The notes beneath the pieces were generated by a model, which saw nothing but the letters and a program-made list of their open reading frames with translations, searched no databases and was not told the origin of the DNA. The position numbers and the translations under genes were made by a program. From Deroplatys truncata (Eukaryota; Arthropoda; Insecta; Mantodea; Mantidae), in contig CM060990.1 of NCBI GenBank assembly GCA_030765065.1, forward strand, positions 672,854,118 through 672,918,117: 64,000 nt of DNA, in the 5' to 3' direction. Below are positions 21,541 to 34,125 of the stretch, one piece after another. Within the stretch, counting starts at the first letter, position 1; the number at the start of each line of letters is the position of its first letter.

Positions 21541-23227
21541 TACGTTTTTCATTTTTGTAAATTGCAGTCGCTGTTCACTTGTTTCTCGCGAATATCATTA
21601 TATGAGTTTGGCATTCCAGACCAGCGTATAGCTATTCGCTTTTAAAGGCCGGACCTCGAAGCCGTGGTCGTTGACGTGCATATCTTTGGTGCTTCGCCAA
21701 GTTGAGGGTTGAGGGTTCGAGTCCCGCTGTATGCATGGACATGGGCGTTTGTGCGTTTCTCTGTTTTGTGTAATTGCGGTAATAAGCTGTAAAAATGCAT
21801 TAAAACACAATAATGGTAAACAAGGGTACTAAAAAAGAAAAGGACACTTGTTAGAGATTTGGGTTCAAAAAAATTGATTATTGTTTTTGTTGTAATGGAT
21901 TGTGAATGGTATAAGAACATAATAATGTAATTTATATTGCTATTTAGACAGTTCAAAGGCTCTTATGGCCCAGAGATATTATAATATATTGGTATGTAAC
22001 AATGTGCTCACTTTGGGTTTTGCCATTTTCAGTAAATTTTATTCTTTAAACACCAAGTCCACTGTTCTTAACATCTATTAAATAGAGAAGGCTTAAATTT
22101 GTTGTTGTTATACAAAATGTTCAGCGGCATTTAGTAGGTTAAAACATTTGATCCTAAATTACATGGGGTCCACAAAATTACAAAAGTGTTACATTAAAAA
22201 TTATTTCCTTGCGACTATTTTTTTAAAATAAAAGTAGACCCTCAAGCGGAGAAGCAGTTAACCAGCCGTCATAAGCTACTTATAAAAAACTCAAATAAAA
22301 AATGTGTAGAGTTCTGATTTGTATTTTCACAGAAAAGTGTACCTTAAATGAAAGTGAAATTTTTATAAATTATTTTACAATATTCAAATATTTATAATTA
22401 AAAGATATAAAGCTAGCCAAAAAGCTCTATACTAGTATATTTAGAAAACCTTCTTTAAAAAACAGTAAAGAATTCATTGTGTAATTCTGGAAAAAAACTG
22501 AATTTCTTTCAATTGCGAAAAACCGTAAAAATACCCTGCGATCTCTACCAAGGTGCTTGGACGTCAGACTATTAATTTGGTTTCCTCAACCCCCCTGTAC
22601 CTAAAACAGAATATGTAGATAATGAAATTATTTCTGCAAACGTTTATCTCTATTAACACGAAGTAGATAGAAAAACAAGCTTCCGTTAAAATAAGTTGCA
22701 CAAGCTATACAGAAATAAAACATATTGGGTAGAGAAAATCGTGTGAATATGACTCAACCGTATTTTTAATTGCCTTCTAGAACATTTGTCATGTTGCACA
22801 ACATTCCTGGCTATTAACGATTACTAAGGCAGTGACTGTGCCCAGTTGCCGGCAAGTCGGAATACTTTCCGAATTCGAAAACTAAAGTTACTTAAGTGAA
22901 TATATTTGAGCTGAGTCTTAAAGATACATATTTGTGTCATATATTCACTACCCCAATCAAAACACACCTCATGCTGAGGGTTCACTTATTAACTTCAGGA
23001 TTGGTATTTATAAGTATAGGCAAGGATTTCTATGTTTAAAATAACACAATTTACAGATATCCGAGTATGTGCCTTTCGCCCCTTAATTACCTATAGTTTG
23101 TTCTATTCATAAGTTCGATATTGGGTTTTAATGGAAACACGAATTTCCGGGACCACAAAAAGAAAACCTTATAGAAATATTCGTTTGCTTATAACGTTTG
23201 CTTTGCTTATTGTTGGGTTTCTTTCAA
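21541..23227. other. Non-mitochondrial AT-rich spacer
   Basis: No coding region recognised. A box-B-like ggttcgagtccc at about 21714 within a GC-richer patch (21640-21760) suggests a decayed tRNA-derived SINE; the rest shows nothing I can name. Confidence 0.5.
21640..21765 (+). repeat. Possible tRNA-derived SINE head
   Basis: GC-richer than its surroundings, with ggttcgagtccc matching RNA polymerase III box B and a weak box A candidate about 40 bp upstream. No second copy was found in the window. Confidence 0.3.
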
Positions 23228-23495
23228 TTTTAGTCATTAGATCACACACATTCACACTCTCGCTCATACTTCCAGACTCTAGGGAATATGGAATAGTCTT
23301 GTCTAGAGAAAAATTCCCATCCCGTAGCCAGGAACCGAACCCGGGATCCCTCGCACAGCAGGCAGGTTCTCTACCAACTGTGCTACGGGGCCAGTCATTT
23401 GTAATTTTATGAACCGCATAAAACGCGAAAAGTAGTATACATTCCAATCTTCGTATATAAGTCCATGATATTTGATGCACTTTTCTCAAAGACAA
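23228..23495 (-). mobile_element. tRNA-derived SINE, copy B
   Basis: Better preserved than copy A. On the minus strand tagcacagttggt (box A, about 23373-23385) and ggttcggttcc (box B, 23331-23341) sit 31-42 bp apart in a tRNA-like head (gccccgtagc...ggctacgggat), followed by a body shared with 12785-13050. Confidence 0.8.
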
Positions 23496-23496
23496 G

Positions 23497-24130
23497 AGAA
23501 ATAAAGGAACATTGTTTTACAATTCTGAATATCATTTCAGTATACTCACCTCAATTTTCCAATATGTATACTGCCTTAAAACCACAAGAGAAACAAAAAC
23601 TGACACTTGGAGTTGCTTCCTCTCCAACGAACAACTAAAGAATGAGTGAGCCCAGTGTGTCTGCAAATGCGATAACGCAGAGGTATTTCTATGACATCAT
23701 TATGTAATTAGCGCTTGGTCACTCCAAGTTGTATTTGACGTAAAAAGTGCACTACTTATTACGGTTTATTAAAAGAAATAATTAATTTGCCTCTAACTTT
23801 CTCATGCATTTCAGAGATTTGTTAATGGTTTTCGTATGTAATATCGTTCAGAAAACACATGCAAGTGTATTACTATAAATACGTATGATCAAGCAACATA
23901 TTAAAATCATATTACTGCCGGCTGCGTCACATTTTTGGCGGGGATGGGCTCTTAAGTATTAAAAGGAATAGTAAAATGCAACGTTAAAGGTTGATCATCT
24001 AAGTATAATTATGCTTTATTAGCTGGCTTACGGGCTGTTGCACAAAGAATTTTTAAGAGGTAAGATTGGCATTAATTTTGTTATGTTTTATTTTTTTAAT
24101 TATAAATTATTCATTTTTACATTTTTTATT
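23497..24130. repeat. Host-flank plus ND1 duplication, copy B
   Basis: Colinear with 13556-14215. It lacks the ~505 bp found between SINE and flank in copy A and continues into a longer piece of ND1. Confidence 0.9.
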
Positions 24131-24470
24131 ATAAAATGAGAATCTGTATTTGTTTTTATGTCTACCTTTATGTAATGTATGGTTTGTATCTTTTTTAGCT
24201 GAAACAATTCGTAGTCTTTTTGATTTTGCTAAAGGGGAATCAGAATTACTTTCAGGTTTTAATATTGATATGGAAGAGGAGGGTTTGCTTTAATTTTTAG
24301 GTGAATATTCAAGGAATTTATTCACAAGTATATTAATATGTATTGTCCTTCTTGGTTCTGATTTAAATTCATTTATATTATATTGAAAACTAGTTTTTAT
24401 TGCTTTTATATATATTTGAGCTCTTGGAAATTTACCGCGTATCGATATGCTAAATTAATATATTTGGCAT
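24000..24470 (+). pseudogene. ND1: NUMT ND1 fragment (copy B)
   Basis: Reads AGLRAVAQ, then [20 protein letters not shown], and ends with WARGNLPRMRYAKL-like sequence: the C-terminal two thirds of NADH dehydrogenase subunit 1. It runs into minus-strand LINE sequence at about 24470. Confidence 0.92.
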
Positions 24471-26041
24471 GAAAGATATTTTTTGCTTTTGTCTTTAAAT
24501 TTTTTAATTTGTGCATTAAGTATTAATCTGTTAGAGTCACACCTGTGATTTACTCTTAAAGTTATATCTTTAAGTTTACTTGTGAAAGTATCATTGTTAT
24601 TACAACATATATTCAATGCTAAATCATCAGCAAATAAAAACGTTTTTAGGCATTCACCTTGTATAGCTTCCGGAAGATCATTGATATACACCAGAAAGAA
24701 AACAGGTCCCAGTACTGAGCCCTACGGGACAACATGCTTTATCCTTTTAAAACAAGATTTTCTCTAACATAAGTAGCCTGATATCGGTCACTTACGTAAG
24801 AACGTATTAAATTTATACTAATATCATAAAAATCAAAGTAGACTAACTCTTTTAAAAGTATTTCATGTGAAATTGTATCAATGGCCTTTGTTAGATCAAA
24901 GAAACGGCCATGGGATGCAAAACTACCTTCAAAAGCATCCAAAGTTGGTTTAAAAAAAAAACCTATTACAGCAAAAGCAGTATCGTGTCCTGTTCTAAAA
25001 CCAAATTGACTGGGAGAAAACAGAAAGTTCTCCTCAAAGTGCTGAGTTATCTGTTTATTTAATAAGACCTCAAAAACCTTAGACACAACTGGGATGATAG
25101 TTAGCATAGTCAATTCTGCTACCTTTCTTACAGATGGGAATGACTTTAACAAGTTTAAAAGAATCCGGATAATTACCGTTGTCAATACACATATTGAAGA
25201 TGTGTGTCAGAGACTCACTTATAAAAGTGGCAGCATACTTTAAAATTTGTGAATTTAACTCAAATACATCTAGACAAGAACTATTGCTAAGCCCCATTGT
25301 AACAGCATAAACATCCTCTACAGTTACATGGTTAAATTTAAAAACACTAGTTGGCTTATTTATATTGATCATTAATGTTGGTAGCTTTACTGTTAACACT
25401 TTCATCCACAAAATCCAGCAAATAAGAATTTATTTCCTCAACATTTAGATGAACTTCACAAATACTCTTTGAGGTACTATTTATTACAGTTGAAATAACT
25501 GACCATAATGACCATGTTTTTTAATTATTTTTAGAATTTGTAAGAAGTTTAGAAAAATAATCGGCCTTGGTAATGTTCAACAGTTACTTGTAATCTTTTC
25601 TAAGATTAATAAAAGTACCTTTATATTCCGTCATTCTATGGTGAGTGTATAAATTATAATAAAAGAGACTGTTTATCTTCTAAAGATTTGAGTTCGCTAA
25701 TATACCACATTTTATTTATAGTTTTCCTCTTAGGCCCAGGATTACAAACAGTAAGTAGAAAAGCTTTATCAGTAATATCAGATACAATCGATAAAAGATA
25801 ATTAACTTTCTCATTTAAGCTTTTTATACTATACAGTGTTATCCAACTTATTTGTTTTAACAAAAACATAAAATAATACAAGCTATGAGCGTTATAAAAA
25901 CGTTTAAATTTGAAATTACAATTTTTATTCGAGTTAACATTACTTAAAATTATAGTTTTCAGAAGTACTGCATTGTGGTTATAAACAGTAAAATTGACCT
26001 TCAGAATTAAGTTCATTGTATATATTTGAGGCTTGTGCAAC
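24455..26041 (-). mobile_element. LINE fragment: RT and EN tail
   Basis: Minus strand, 5' to 3': the end of an APE endonuclease (VYNHNAVLLKTI, resembling the SDH-A-V box), a Lys/Tyr-rich linker, then reverse transcriptase motifs: GNYPDSFKLVKVIPICKKGS, SQFGFRTGHDTAFA, FFDLTKAIDTISHEILL and FADDLALN at about 24610-24640. Frames break several times (25654-26043, 25079-25411, 24739-25185, 24455-24691). The element is truncated about 60 codons after FADD, at the ND1 boundary. Jockey/CR1-type by motif style; the clade is not certain. Confidence 0.85.
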
Positions 26042-26500
26042 ACAAACTAATACAAAACCCGAAAGCTCTACCTCAAATACCTTTTCATATAAGGTACTAA
26101 AAGGTGTACCTAAAATGATTCCTTTACATATATATATAGCCCTGCATCATCAACGACAGAAGATCAACTTATCCAGTTCTTGAAGTCAAAATGTCCGGAG
26201 GCTTGTGCAACCTATATTAATAATTACAACACAATTTACATTTCCATATATCGTCGTGGCATTTCTTGCTTTGATAGTTTCTTAAATAAATTATACGAAC
26301 TTCTTCGTTTTGTTTATAAAGACAATTTTAATAGACACGTTGTACTAACGGCTGATTTTAATGGTGATTTTAAATCAAACAGTAATGAGGTCAACAACCT
26401 TTTGACATATTTGACAGTTACGGTCTTAGACCTCTGATTTTGAATCTACTAGACCTGGACGCGAGAGCTCAGTTGGTACGTGCATTGACAATAAAGAACT
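26042..26500 (+). mobile_element. Inverted 5' segment of the same LINE (EN domain)
   Basis: Plus strand encodes CPEACATYINNYNTIYISIYR, VVLTADFNGDFKSNSNEVNN and, after a frame change, TRPGRESSVGTCIDNK: the central APE endonuclease motifs that should precede the minus-strand SDH-like box. Orientation is opposite to the RT part, with the EN 3' end pointing away from it, as expected for twin priming. Confidence 0.75.
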
Positions 26501-28110
26501 GAAATTTTCAGTACATGTACACAACACACGGTTTAACTTTCTGAACCACAATCATAATTTTATAATGTATATTAGTGATATTAAGAAAGCAAAAAAATTG
26601 CAAATTTTCCACATTTTTACTTTTTTGACCTTGCAAATAAGTGCTTTTCAATTTCTAGTGAACTGATACAGATAACTAAATAACTGAGATTCAGAAGATA
26701 GCAGATTATACTAAGAACAAGCATGCAAAAGTGTGATTCTGTATTGCAAGTAGTATCAGAGAAACAGGTAGGGGAAAGGTCCCTATATTGAACCACTTAC
26801 GCCTAAATAGTAAATAATAATGATAATTTCAAATAAAAATTTTCAGAAACACAAGCGTTAAAGCGACAAATCCTTGCGCTATAAATATCCTCAACACAAT
26901 TTAAAATTAATACAGTTATCAATCAAATAGCATTTAAAAAGTGAGATGGTGCAAATCGGTTCAAATCAGGAACGTGGTCCTTAAATTGTACCACCCGTAT
27001 CTTAAAATAAACCACATACTTTTAAGTTTAAAAGTATTTTTATTAATACAAAATACACATATTTTATTGTACACTCAAAACAAATACGCTATCAGCAACA
27101 AAAGTAGAGTCCAAAATTGTGATTAGAATAGCAATTTCCTCGAACATTTTGAATTTTTATATAATGGCAATCACTTGGTTTTTGGAATAGGTATTATTTA
27201 AAAATATATAGTTTTTACTCTCATAAAAAAAGAGTACAATTATACACAGTGTTCACAATAAAACGCTTTCTTCTTGCCACTAACTTTTACACATTTTTGG
27301 TGAAGCTATATACTACACCTCATACACTGGATTATATCTATTTCAGACAATTCACAATTCACATATTTATGCCATCAACTGTGTTTAACGCGATTTTTTT
27401 TAACATAGCATATTATGTGGATATTTTTCACACGATATACTATCCGCAGTTGAGCAATCCTAGAATTTCAATAGGTTTCCTAAATTGGACCAGTTTAATA
27501 TAGGGTTCAAACACTGGTTCAATTTACGAGCCACGCCATTTTGGAAGCTTTAGCATCTATGTGACAAGCAGAGACGCTGCTTGAAAAAACGTGTGCATGA
27601 ATATTGTTGCTAAATAAACACTTCATAATATGTAATATATAGATCACCTCAAACTTATCTAATTGGTCGTATAAACTTAGCTATATGCGTCAAGTATCAC
27701 TTCTGAAGCACCAAAAACACCAACACTCCAAACAACTGAAACAACTCAATGCAAAGTCAACAACTCCTAGCATTCATAGCTGTACACACCACGCTAGGGC
27801 TAGCGTTACTGTGACATCTGTCGAATAGTTTAGAAAATATCGGGCGGTTCAATTTAAGAGGCGGTTCAAATTAGGGACATTATCCCTACATGAATTAACA
27901 TGTTTTATGAGTAAATTTTATTATTTTTATGCTGAATGAAATAATTTTACGGACTCATTTTCTTAAGCTATCAATGCAAACAACCAGTTAAAATACTTGT
28001 AATTATTTATAGAATATTCATAAAAATTTCAGGAAAAACCATTGAGAGCTTTAAGAGCAGTGGTAATTTAATACACTTAAGGTGTAATTTCCAGTGTTCA
28101 GACTACCTTA
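26500..28110 (+). repeat. Dispersed non-coding repeat D, copy 1 (split)
   Basis: Matches 31365-31875 in the same orientation (for example ctagtgaactgatacagata and aaacaagcatgcaaaagtg), but is interrupted at 26771-27886 by a DNA transposon. No ORF is shared. Nature unknown; could be part of a larger old transposon. Confidence 0.9.
26771..27886. mobile_element. TA-flanked non-autonomous DNA transposon, 1116 bp
   Basis: Bounded on both sides by TA and by inverted ends: left ggggaaaggtccctatattg, right (reverse complement) gggataatgtccctaatttg, both running on into aacc. The unoccupied equivalent is 31643-31644 in repeat D copy 2, which has a single TA. TA duplication and this architecture fit the Tc1/mariner superfamily. 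Internal ORFs of 61 and 84 residues are not transposase-like, so it was presumably mobilised in trans. Variants of ggttcaa/aattgaacc recur inside near both ends. Confidence 0.85.
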
Positions 28111-29869
28111 TCCCCTTAAATGGATCACCAATTAAGGCTTACATGCCCAAAACAAACGGTTAGGGATATTTTCGGAGAGAAAAGTCCCAGGAAAGCTCTC
28201 TACTCTAGTATGAAACATAATGCGGTACAATTAAAACATTCAACATTCTGAAGATTTCCTCATATGCATACATAGTGTGTTTTCCTTTCAACGTATAACA
28301 CGAATAAAGGTGTTAGCCCGTATCTATGAGAGAGAGAGAGACAGAGAGAGGGAGAGGGAGGGAGAGAGAGAGAGATGGGAAACCACTAGGCTGATTTTGA
28401 TCATTATTTCACCATTGTTGTCCTGTTGTTTCTGAAGTTCAAGGCTATACGACAGCTTCTAAATTGAATTTACAACCCTGAATACCATAATACAAACAGC
28501 CTGAAGTCATAAAAGAAGTTGCTTGCGAAAAAGGCTTTGATTTGTCGTTAAAAATGCCATGAAGTAGAAAATAGTTAAAACTTAGACCAAGTCCACGGAC
28601 TGTTCAACAACTGAGGAAAAATATGATACAAGAATACAAATGAATCTGCTTATATCATTACGACATGTATACGGCAGCAGATATCTATATTTTGATAACA
28701 GTTTTGCTGTATTTCCTCTGGACTCTGTAATTGAGTTCATTGCTAGCGTATAACATCTATAGCAATATTATAAATAGACAGCTTTTGCACACCCTAAAAG
28801 ACTATGGGGATAATGATTTCCTCCGAAATCACTCCAAAGATGTTAATAATTCTTTCGCTAATGAAACGCACTTTTCTTCCAGACGGACAAAGCCTATAAA
28901 TTATTTCCAAAAATGTTAAAACAGCCAGGATTTAGAAGTGTCTTCATATTCATCAATCACATTTCGTTGAATTTGAATATCAGTGCACATTTTGGTCACT
29001 TTATAGCAAATACGGCCCTTTGAGGAGTAGAGTCTATTCACATGGCCAAATTTCTTTCCAATTTCGCTGAACTTTGCTATCCAGGAGTAATTTTTATATA
29101 ATTTTGACAAATTTGGTTACATCTTGAAAAAACAAAGTACACGTATAATACAACACCCAACAAAACTTTTAGGCTACCTTCAAACTCCCAAAAATTATCC
29201 CTATCATTATTTCAAAACCCTATATAGGAATCTGCCCTGTTTGACCCATGTTGTCAATATATTTTACATATTTTTCAATTAAACTATAGGATTTGGCATA
29301 AAAGCTAACTTGCCTCTTCCAAAAGCTACCCGACTCTTATTTTCTATCACATAGTCCTTCAGTTTTTTATAAAATACTCTTATCTTATTTTTCTGCCCAT
29401 TATAGAAAATACTACACTACTGTTGAATCATGGCACAAATTTGTACTATAGGACTCTGTGAGAATAGATTTATAGTTAACTTATAACTTTAAATAGCCAC
29501 CCCGTTTTAAATTTTCATGGCATGAAACTTCAGGCGTTGAAGAATCAGGATCAAATTGCAGTCTTACTGTTCTGGCCATTAAAATTCCCGAACGCGACCA
29601 TGAAGTTGTGCATTAAGTTTAAAACTTGATTTTCTCATAATCTTGTTTTTCTACGTTTTTGCCGCTTTAAAATGTTCCTGATTATGCGACTTCTGCCCCG
29701 TGTATTTCAGATATTGGGTATACGTTCTCTGGATGCTGACATCTAAAAGCCTTTTCTTGATACCGGTGTAGTTTTGAATTAGGGATTTTAGTAACTTAGT
29801 ATCTATTGTTTTTTGTAAATTAAAACTACTGCATACATATTTCCTAGGAAAAGCTTTACTTTGGAAACG
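28111..29869. other. Intergenic, no gene seen
   Basis: AT-rich. A GA-rich simple repeat occupies 28327-28376. Short ORFs here (62 and 64 residues) have no recognisable features. Confidence 0.6.
28327..28376. repeat. GA-rich simple repeat
   Basis: Imperfect gagaga with ggga interruptions over about 50 bp. Confidence 0.9.
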
Positions 29870-30520
29870 TACGAGGCGTGCTTTTAAAGTAGGTATCGAT
29901 AATTTTTTAAACAATAACAGAACATTATTTTCCAAATACTTTATCAGTCATTACCTTACACTACATCTCCACATAGGCACTGTCGTTATTTAGACACTTG
30001 TGACGGGAAATCAGTTGTTGTATGCCTTCGTCAAAGAATGAAGCCACCTGTGGTGAAAGCCAAGTCTGCACTTCCTGTTTCATAACATTGTCGTCGTTGA
30101 AATGTTTTCCACTATGGAATTTCTTCAAATGAAGAAACAGATGAAAATCGTTTGCTGTCATATCCGGCTGTAGGGAGGGTGATCGAATTGTTCCCAGCCG
30201 ATCACATCTTGAGTTTTCTTTTTGCTGTATGAGTCCGGGCATTGTCACCCATTATTGTGTCCCCATAAACCTCACACAATTGGCGATGAATTTTTGTTGG
30301 CGTAGCATTTCTCTCATTAAAAACGAATCACTGATCTGACTTCACAGTGGGCGGGTCGCCCGATTGTTTTCAACATTTCGAAACGCTCTAACAGCAAGAA
30401 AACACAAAGTGAGGATCTCTCACACCTGCGTCTGGCTTCCTAATGAATGGAGGAATGCATGCTCAAAATCGCGGCAAATATTAAAACGGTACTTACTTTT
30501 AAAAACTCGCTTCGCACGTA
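29870..30520 (-). mobile_element. Internally deleted mariner-like transposon
   Basis: TA at 29870-29871 and at 30519-30520 flank imperfect inverted ends (cgaggcgtgcttttaaagta on the left; reverse complement of the right reads gcgaagcgagtttttaaaag). Only about 650 bp long against roughly 1.3 kb for complete mariners, consistent with a deletion derivative. Confidence 0.8.
29961..30400 (-). pseudogene. Mariner transposase, N- and C-terminal ends only
   Basis: Minus strand shows an N-terminal helix-turn-helix piece (EVRSVIRF, then ATPTKIHRQLCEVYGD) joined directly to the second catalytic block (DNARTHTAKRKL), then, after a frame change, TANDFHLFLHLKKFHSGKHF and WLSPQVASFFDEGIQQLISR, which is the typical mariner C-terminus. 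The middle third, including the first catalytic Asp, is deleted. It could not act alone. Confidence 0.87.
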
Positions 30521-31364
30521 AAATGTAATCTTTGACTGCAAAGACGAATGGTATGCAAAATTGAAAACTTTGATTTTTCCGAATATTCATCACACCTGAC
30601 ATTTAACCATGGACTGTTATTTTTCTTTTTTGAAAATTATTTTCTTGGAACCCTAAATATACAGGATATGGCAATTAGCTTTATTCTATAGGTAATTATG
30701 TTGAACAAATATGTTCAATGGGACGAGCATTGCACTGTGAATGTCCGTTTTGTTTCATTTGCAATCACAAAATGTAATATACAAAGTCGAATTACATAGT
30801 AATGTTTGCACAAAGTGTACATAAAATAGTGATTTCAATGTGTAATTAGTGAAGTTCAAAATCGTATCCGTCCCAAAATAAAGCCAGATAAACGGATAGA
30901 CGATATTGTTGAACAAGAAGTTTTAAGGGGTCAAGGTACTCAGAAGTGGTCGAAAATTATATTTTTTGTTTTAGGCACTAATAAAATCTCTATTATTTCC
31001 AGTTTCAGAAAATTAATACTTTTTGAGGGTTAAGAGGTTTTTAAGACACTTAAACACAATTTAAATGCTGGACACATTCCTTTAAAGGTGCCATTCAACG
31101 CATCCTTTTAGAATACTTTGGTATCTTTCAACAACGAACGAATATATCATGTCCAGCGAGCAGTTCAGGAATCAACAAAAGAGACCAGGACCAAGAGAAG
31201 GCAATTAGAAATGCTGAAGCAATCTATGAATGAAGGGGCAGATGATTATGACCCTAGAATGTACTGAAGTGTGTGTCAGAATTTTAATGTTCAAACCTTA
31301 AACTCAGTTTATTCAAAACAACAGTTTTGGATACTTTTGCACCTTTTTCTCAAAATGTATGAGA
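30521..31364 (+). other. Unassigned, with coding-like remnants
   Basis: Two plus-strand stretches read as plausible protein: near 30850-30955 (EVQNRIRPKIKPDKRIDDIV) and 31145-31266 (AVQESTKETRTKRRQLEMLK... ending DDYDPRMY before tga). The basic helix followed by a short Tyr/Gly-containing tail is reminiscent of some transposase C-termini, but I cannot name a family. Confidence 0.3.
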
Positions 31365-31875
31365 GATAGAGAGCTGAAATTTTCAGTACATATATAAAAC
31401 ACATATTTAAACTTTCTGAACTACAATCATATTTTTATAATGTATATTAGTGATATTAGGAAAGCAACAGTATTGCAAATATTCCTCATTTTTACTTTTT
31501 TGACTTTGCAAATAATTGTTTTTCAATTTCTAGTGAACTGATACAGATAAATAAATAATTGAGGATCAGAAGATAGCTGATTATACTAAAAACAAGCATG
31601 CAAAAGTGCAATTCTGTATTTCAAGTAGTATCAGAGAAAAACTACATGAATTCACATGTTTTAAGAGTACATTTTATTATTTTTCTGCTGGAAGAAATAG
31701 TTTTTATGGACTCAACTGCGTAAGCTACCAATGAAAATAACCACTTGAAATAATGGGCACGATTTATAGAATAATTCGTAAAATTTTCAAGAAAAACCAT
31801 TGAAAAATTTAAGAGCATGGTAATTTTACACAGGTGTAATTTCCATGTGTTCAGACTACATTGTCCCTTTAAGCT
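31365..31875 (+). repeat. Dispersed repeat D, copy 2 (unsplit)
   Basis: Uninterrupted counterpart of 26500-28110. It preserves the TA target (31643-31644) of the transposon seen in copy 1. Confidence 0.9.
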
Positions 31876-32657
31876 CTATTAGAAAAAAACCATTAGTGTC
31901 GTGTAGAAAGGAATGGGCGGTTCTGAAGCGATTCTCGTTGTCTTGTCGCAGTCGCCTTACCTGCGTCGTTGACGTTCTCGACGCTACGTCGTAGGGGTCG
32001 TCTTCAGGAATCGCTGTCACCGATATCAGCAGGAAGCTCTTGGCGTATCTCAGGGTTCAACTGTCTACGAATCGATCTGAAATTCCCTACGGTCATTTTG
32101 TTAGAGTAGGATACAAAAGTGGTGACATATGGATGTTGTCTAGAAAGAAACACTGTTTGCACTTTTCTCACTTATCTCTTCACTTTTCTCACATGTCTTT
32201 ACTCTAGAAATCCTGCAAGATTCTCTTGTTTTCCCTAACACGTACGATTCTTCAACATTGACTTCCCACAATTACCTCTTGCTCCACTAACGTCTGCTAA
32301 GGCTAATTATTGAATATATCGGTACTCTATCACCGTTCTTTAGACTCGCGTGAATTTGAAGTAGTCTCTTGACAAATATTAAATCTTTCATAAGCATGGA
32401 TAAAAATTATCTCAACGAATACTACCTATTAGCACATTAGATATATATTACTCACAAATCACTTTGTAGTTACATAATTGCGCGACACTTCGCAAATTCC
32501 CCATTCTGCGAAGAAGTGCGATATTGTGTCTGCTTGTGGTTTTCTTTTATACAGCTTCAAGAAAGGAAGCATCATGTCTATTATTAGAATCTGATTGGCA
32601 CATTGTGTTTTCTTCTTTGAATCCTAGTAAAGCCGGTTATCGACACCCAGGAGAGAA

Positions 32658-32700
<43 letters not shown>

Positions 32701-32701
32701 T
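32658..32701. repeat. (AAT)n microsatellite
   Basis: About 14 uninterrupted aat units. It follows aggagagaaa and may be the tail of a decayed retroposon. Confidence 0.97.
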
Positions 32702-34046
32702 ACGATCAAAACCCAAAATAGACAACAAAACGTGAAAAGCATAATCAAGCATAACGACAAATAATGCTGAACAATGAGATAAAGTTATAAAGGGAATCAT
32801 TTATTAAAACAAAGATGCCCGCTCTGTAAATTCATACTTGGAATGGGTTTTGTTGAAAACGCAATAAAACAATTTTTGCTTTCCTCGAAAGGAAAGCAGA
32901 TGTACCTGCTATCGGCGACAAGAAGTCTACCGGAAGTTTCACTTTTGTACTTTGGCTCGGACGTGAAGTTAACAATAGCCTCAAAGCTTAGCGGGGTCAG
33001 AAAGTATACGTGTTTTATCTCCGATCTAAGAATATTCGTGGGAAGATTTTATACTCAAAATAAGTTGTAAGAAGCAGACGTAAAAGTTGTCAAAGTGGGG
33101 GTAGCCAATAATAAAATCATGAAACAAAAATGATAGGCAATAAAAGATCGCGTATACATCACATGATACGTTTGAACTTAAAACGGAACGAAACATAATA
33201 AGGGTGGGGGGAAATTCTAAGTTTGGCGAAAGACGTGAGAAAAGCAAAGAAACACCGAGCGAGCAGTCGGGTAAAAACTAACCACGAGGACGGTTGATGA
33301 AACAAAAAAGAAGAAAATAATCAGAAAATTTGAAGTGTGAAATTGAAATGACGAAATCAAGGAAATTCGAGGGCTAGTCGGAGGAACATATAAGTAACAA
33401 CTTCATGAAAGTGATGACAATAATAACAGTGGTCTTGACGACGAAGGTGGCGGGTTGACCAGATAGCAAAATAAAGAAATAATAACTCAATCTTCGCCGA
33501 CAGCATTATTTAAATTATCAAGGCAGTGTCACAACCCCTGAAAACCAAACCTCAGCTCTACCAGAACAAGTTCCTAATTCCTGCCACCCAACAATCGAAA
33601 CCGGAACTCCGAGTCTCCTCGAAGTAGCAGCAAGAAACAATATAGATGCAGCAAAGGTCAGCGTCACTAGATGCATTATCCATCTAAACAGCGAATGTGT
33701 ATGCTTGCATGCGCAATGTGTAGAATAAAATTTATGTCAGGGTAATCTACTATGACTTTTATAATAGACCTTTTCGGACTTGAGACAATGGGATTCGGTC
33801 TGTAGATTTATGAAGGTTCGATTTGTGAACTCCGATAGAAAAGAGAACTTTTCATCTCATAGATATATAGTGATATGTGTCGAGTGACACCTTCAAGAAC
33901 GGTTTTTTACATTCTATAAGGAAAACCATCGTTAAAGGTAATACCATTTTTACTATACTTATTCAAATTTTCCAAGTTATATCTCCAAGGATATGGACCG
34001 GTAAAGGGAAAAGTTTGAAGTGAGGTTTGCAAGAAATGGCCAACTC

Positions 34047-34048
<2 letters not shown>

Positions 34049-34110
<62 letters not shown>

Positions 34111-34125
34111 TCATTATTATTATTA
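34049..34125. repeat. (ATT)n microsatellite
   Basis: About 25 att units with a single ttc interruption near the right end. Confidence 0.97.
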
